From assembly GCF_027595985.1 (NCBI RefSeq), contig NC_073302.1:407132503-407196502 (forward strand): a stretch of 64,000 nucleotides of DNA, read 5' to 3'. This stretch comes from Sorex araneus (taxonomy: Eukaryota > Chordata > Mammalia > Eulipotyphla > Soricidae). A program made the translations under genes and the position numbers. Of this stretch, positions 61,930 to 64,000 are shown piece by piece; within the stretch, counting starts at the first letter, position 1; every line of letters begins with the position of its first letter. Under the pieces are notes generated by a model. It saw nothing but the letters and a program-made list of their open reading frames with translations. It had not been told where the DNA came from and made no database searches.

Positions 61930-62860
61930 TGCAGACACCACAGGGGAGTGCTCTCGTCTCAACGTCTTTGGAATGTCCAGCCACCCTCATTCCAGCACCC
62001 AGGCCTTGGACCCGCAGGAGTGGGCCCGAGCAACCTTCTTCAGGAGTCGTTTCCCTTCATCAGTTCCTTCTAAGCAGCTCCCCCCCGCCCCCCCCCCCGC
62101 CCCGGGCTCTACTCCCAGGGCGTTTCTAGTGGAGCAGTGAATCCCGTCCGCCACGGATGAGATTGAGGAAGTTTTATGGGGATCCCATCACATGCGTTTG
62201 TTGCAGCAGATTTACAAGGCTTTAAATACTCAATCCACGCCGTGTACACTCTATCCCAGAGCTGAGTTGTGGGGAGCGCAGACAGAGACTGCTCTAGTCC
62301 GGAAAGTCCAACCTTCCTCTTCCCCTGGGTGATGGTGTAGGGCAGCAAGTGAGGCAGGCCACGAAGTGGGAAGATTGGAGGTTAGAGGTGAGGTATGCTG
62401 CTACATGCAATTTGTCGTTTCAGGAAAAACTCAGGGGATGGCTTGGGATTGGGGGGAAAACCAATGACTTCTTCAGCCAGAGTGTCCTCTGCTGAGATTG
62501 GATGTACTAAGAGTTTCGCCGGGCTGTAAATTAGACTGCCTTTTGGATGAAGAATTAAAGACTGGGACAGGGTTTTGTTTGGATCCAGGACAGCAAAGAT
62601 GAGAGGTCAGGGAGGAGCAAGGAAGGCAAAAGGTTGAGAGAGAAATGAGGACAAATAAAGAAGGGCAAGAGCAAAGTGGAAACACAGAGTTAAGGATTCA
62701 GAATACTGCAAGATGCCTTGCCACCGGACATGTAGGGTAGGAAGACACGGAGTCCGCTATTTCAGTGTGCCCTCCAGGAGAGCAGAACCAACATGGAGAC
62801 TCAGCTGCCCAGAGTGTCTAGCCCACTGCAGGGCTAGGTTAGGTGGAAGAGCTTCCTGCA
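61930..62860. other. Unique DNA on the 5' side of the CENPV copy
   Basis: The C run at 62080-62103 is followed by ordinary sequence without repeats; no gene recognised. Confidence 0.4.
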
Positions 62861-62868
62861 GACCTTTT

Positions 62869-63051
62869 TTTTTTCTTTCTTTCTTTTTCTTTTTGGGTCA
62901 TATTTGGTGATGCACAGGAGTTACTCCTGGCTCTGCATTCAGGAATTACTCCTTGCGATGCTTAGGGGACCATATGGGATGCTGGGAATCAAACCCGGGT
63001 CGGCTGAGTGCAAGGCAAACGCCCTACCCGCTGTGCTATCGCTCCAGCCCC
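62869..63051 (-). mobile_element. SOR-type SINE, young, 14-bp target duplication
   Basis: CCTGCAGACCTTTT at 62855-62868 and 63052-63065. Confidence 0.95.
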
Positions 63052-63519
63052 CCTGCAGACCTTTTATAGAAGACTGACCTAGATCGTGACCCTGTGTTTT
63101 AGACATGGAGAAGGAAACGAGAGTCAGATGTCATTAGCCCACAGCACCCTGCCGTGCGGCTCCTTTGAGCAGGCAGACCAGAAAGAGCCAAGAAGAGTGG
63201 AGCCACTTCTGTTCCCTTTTGCTTTTCTGGAAGCCTACTTCAGCTCAGGGGCCACATCTGGGGACACGTAACCCAACAGTGTGGGCCAGAGTCCAGTGCT
63301 TGGGCCTGGTGAGGCAGCAGTGCACAGGCCTTGGGGCTGGGGAACCCACCACAGCCATGCTGGACTGTGTCAAATGGTCACCAATGCTTTCAGGCAGAAT
63401 TCAGGTCTCCTGCATGCCAGGTATAAACTCACCCTTTGGGTTATCTCCTTAACCCAGGATGATATTTTGAAGGGTCTTCTATGTTATAGCATTGTTAGTA
63501 CTTAAAAGAATTAAAATAG

Positions 63520-63682
63520 GGGGCTGGAGTGATAGTACTGCAGGTAGGGTGTTTGCCTTGCACGTGGCTGACCTGGGTTCGATTTCCAGCATCCCATATG
63601 GTCCCCCAGGAGTGATTCCTGAGTGCAGAGCCAGGAGTCAGCCCGGAGCATTGCCGGGTGTGACCCAAAAAGAAAAAAAAAA
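63520..63682 (+). mobile_element. SOR-type SINE, young
   Basis: AATTAAAATAG at 63509-63519 and 63683-63693; a short deletion lies in the ATATGGTCCCC region. Confidence 0.94.
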
Positions 63683-64000
63683 AATTAAAATAGTATTCCA
63701 TTTCATTGTATGGAAACACCATCATGTTTAAACCACACATTGTTTATCCAGGAACATCTGAATCAGTATTTGGCTACTGTGATGAAAACTATAAAAAAAG
63801 ACTATTTTGTAATCCCATAAAAAGGATGCTCTATGAATTCATGTCTACAACTTGGTGTTGACCTATTTTCATTTGAGTTTATACCTAAAAGGTGAAATTT
63901 CTGGGTCTTATGGACATTATAAGAAACTACCAAATGAGTTTCCAATTGTATATTATAACCATCATATATGAAGGACCCATTTTCTCTCTTTAAAAGTGAA

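Overview
This is mammalian nuclear DNA, most likely from a shrew (Soricidae, order Eulipotyphla). The main reason is about sixty copies of a tRNA-derived SINE whose sequence I recognise as the SOR type described from shrews. They come with a lineage-specific L1 3' end family. There is no sign of bacterial or viral gene organisation: coding sequence comes in short exons with GT/AG splice sites, separated by kilobases of repeat-rich intron.

The main gene is the 5' third of laminin beta-4 (LAMB4) on the minus strand. Ten further exons downstream of the start-codon exon are placed to the base. They run from the signal-peptide exon at 34297-34360, through the laminin N-terminal (LN) domain (24682 down to 14009), into the laminin EGF-like (LE) repeats (14009 down to 301). 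All phases agree and no stop or frameshift is seen, giving about 491 residues from the start codon. The gene continues beyond base 1. A probable non-coding 5' exon lies at 44660-44718.

Upstream of LAMB4, at 60730-61509 on the minus strand, is an intact intronless copy of the centromere protein V gene (CENPV). It sits in a CpG-rich block of about 1.2 kb and is probably an expressed or recently active retrogene.

The rest is mobile DNA. There are two SINE types with the same tRNA-like head but different 3' halves: one ends in poly(A) (L1-type), the other ends in GTGATACA/GTGCTACA tandem units shared with an RTE-clade LINE, fragments of which are present at 16366-16710 and 50985-51165. There are ten shrew-type L1 3' ends, one with a clear twin-priming inversion (37103-38075), and an older L1 cut up by nested SINEs (26760-29040). 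A 1.45 kb composite retroelement (55829-57275) has a GC-rich head, tandem TATA-containing monomers, an L1-like 3' end, poly(A) and a perfect 15-bp target duplication; it is the strongest candidate for something undescribed. A near-perfect 47-bp hairpin (15918-16023) in a LAMB4 intron and a SINE-U6 snRNA chimera (42533-42846) are also unusual.

Repeat-family names come from recognition, not from a database search, and the edges of degenerate repeats are approximate.
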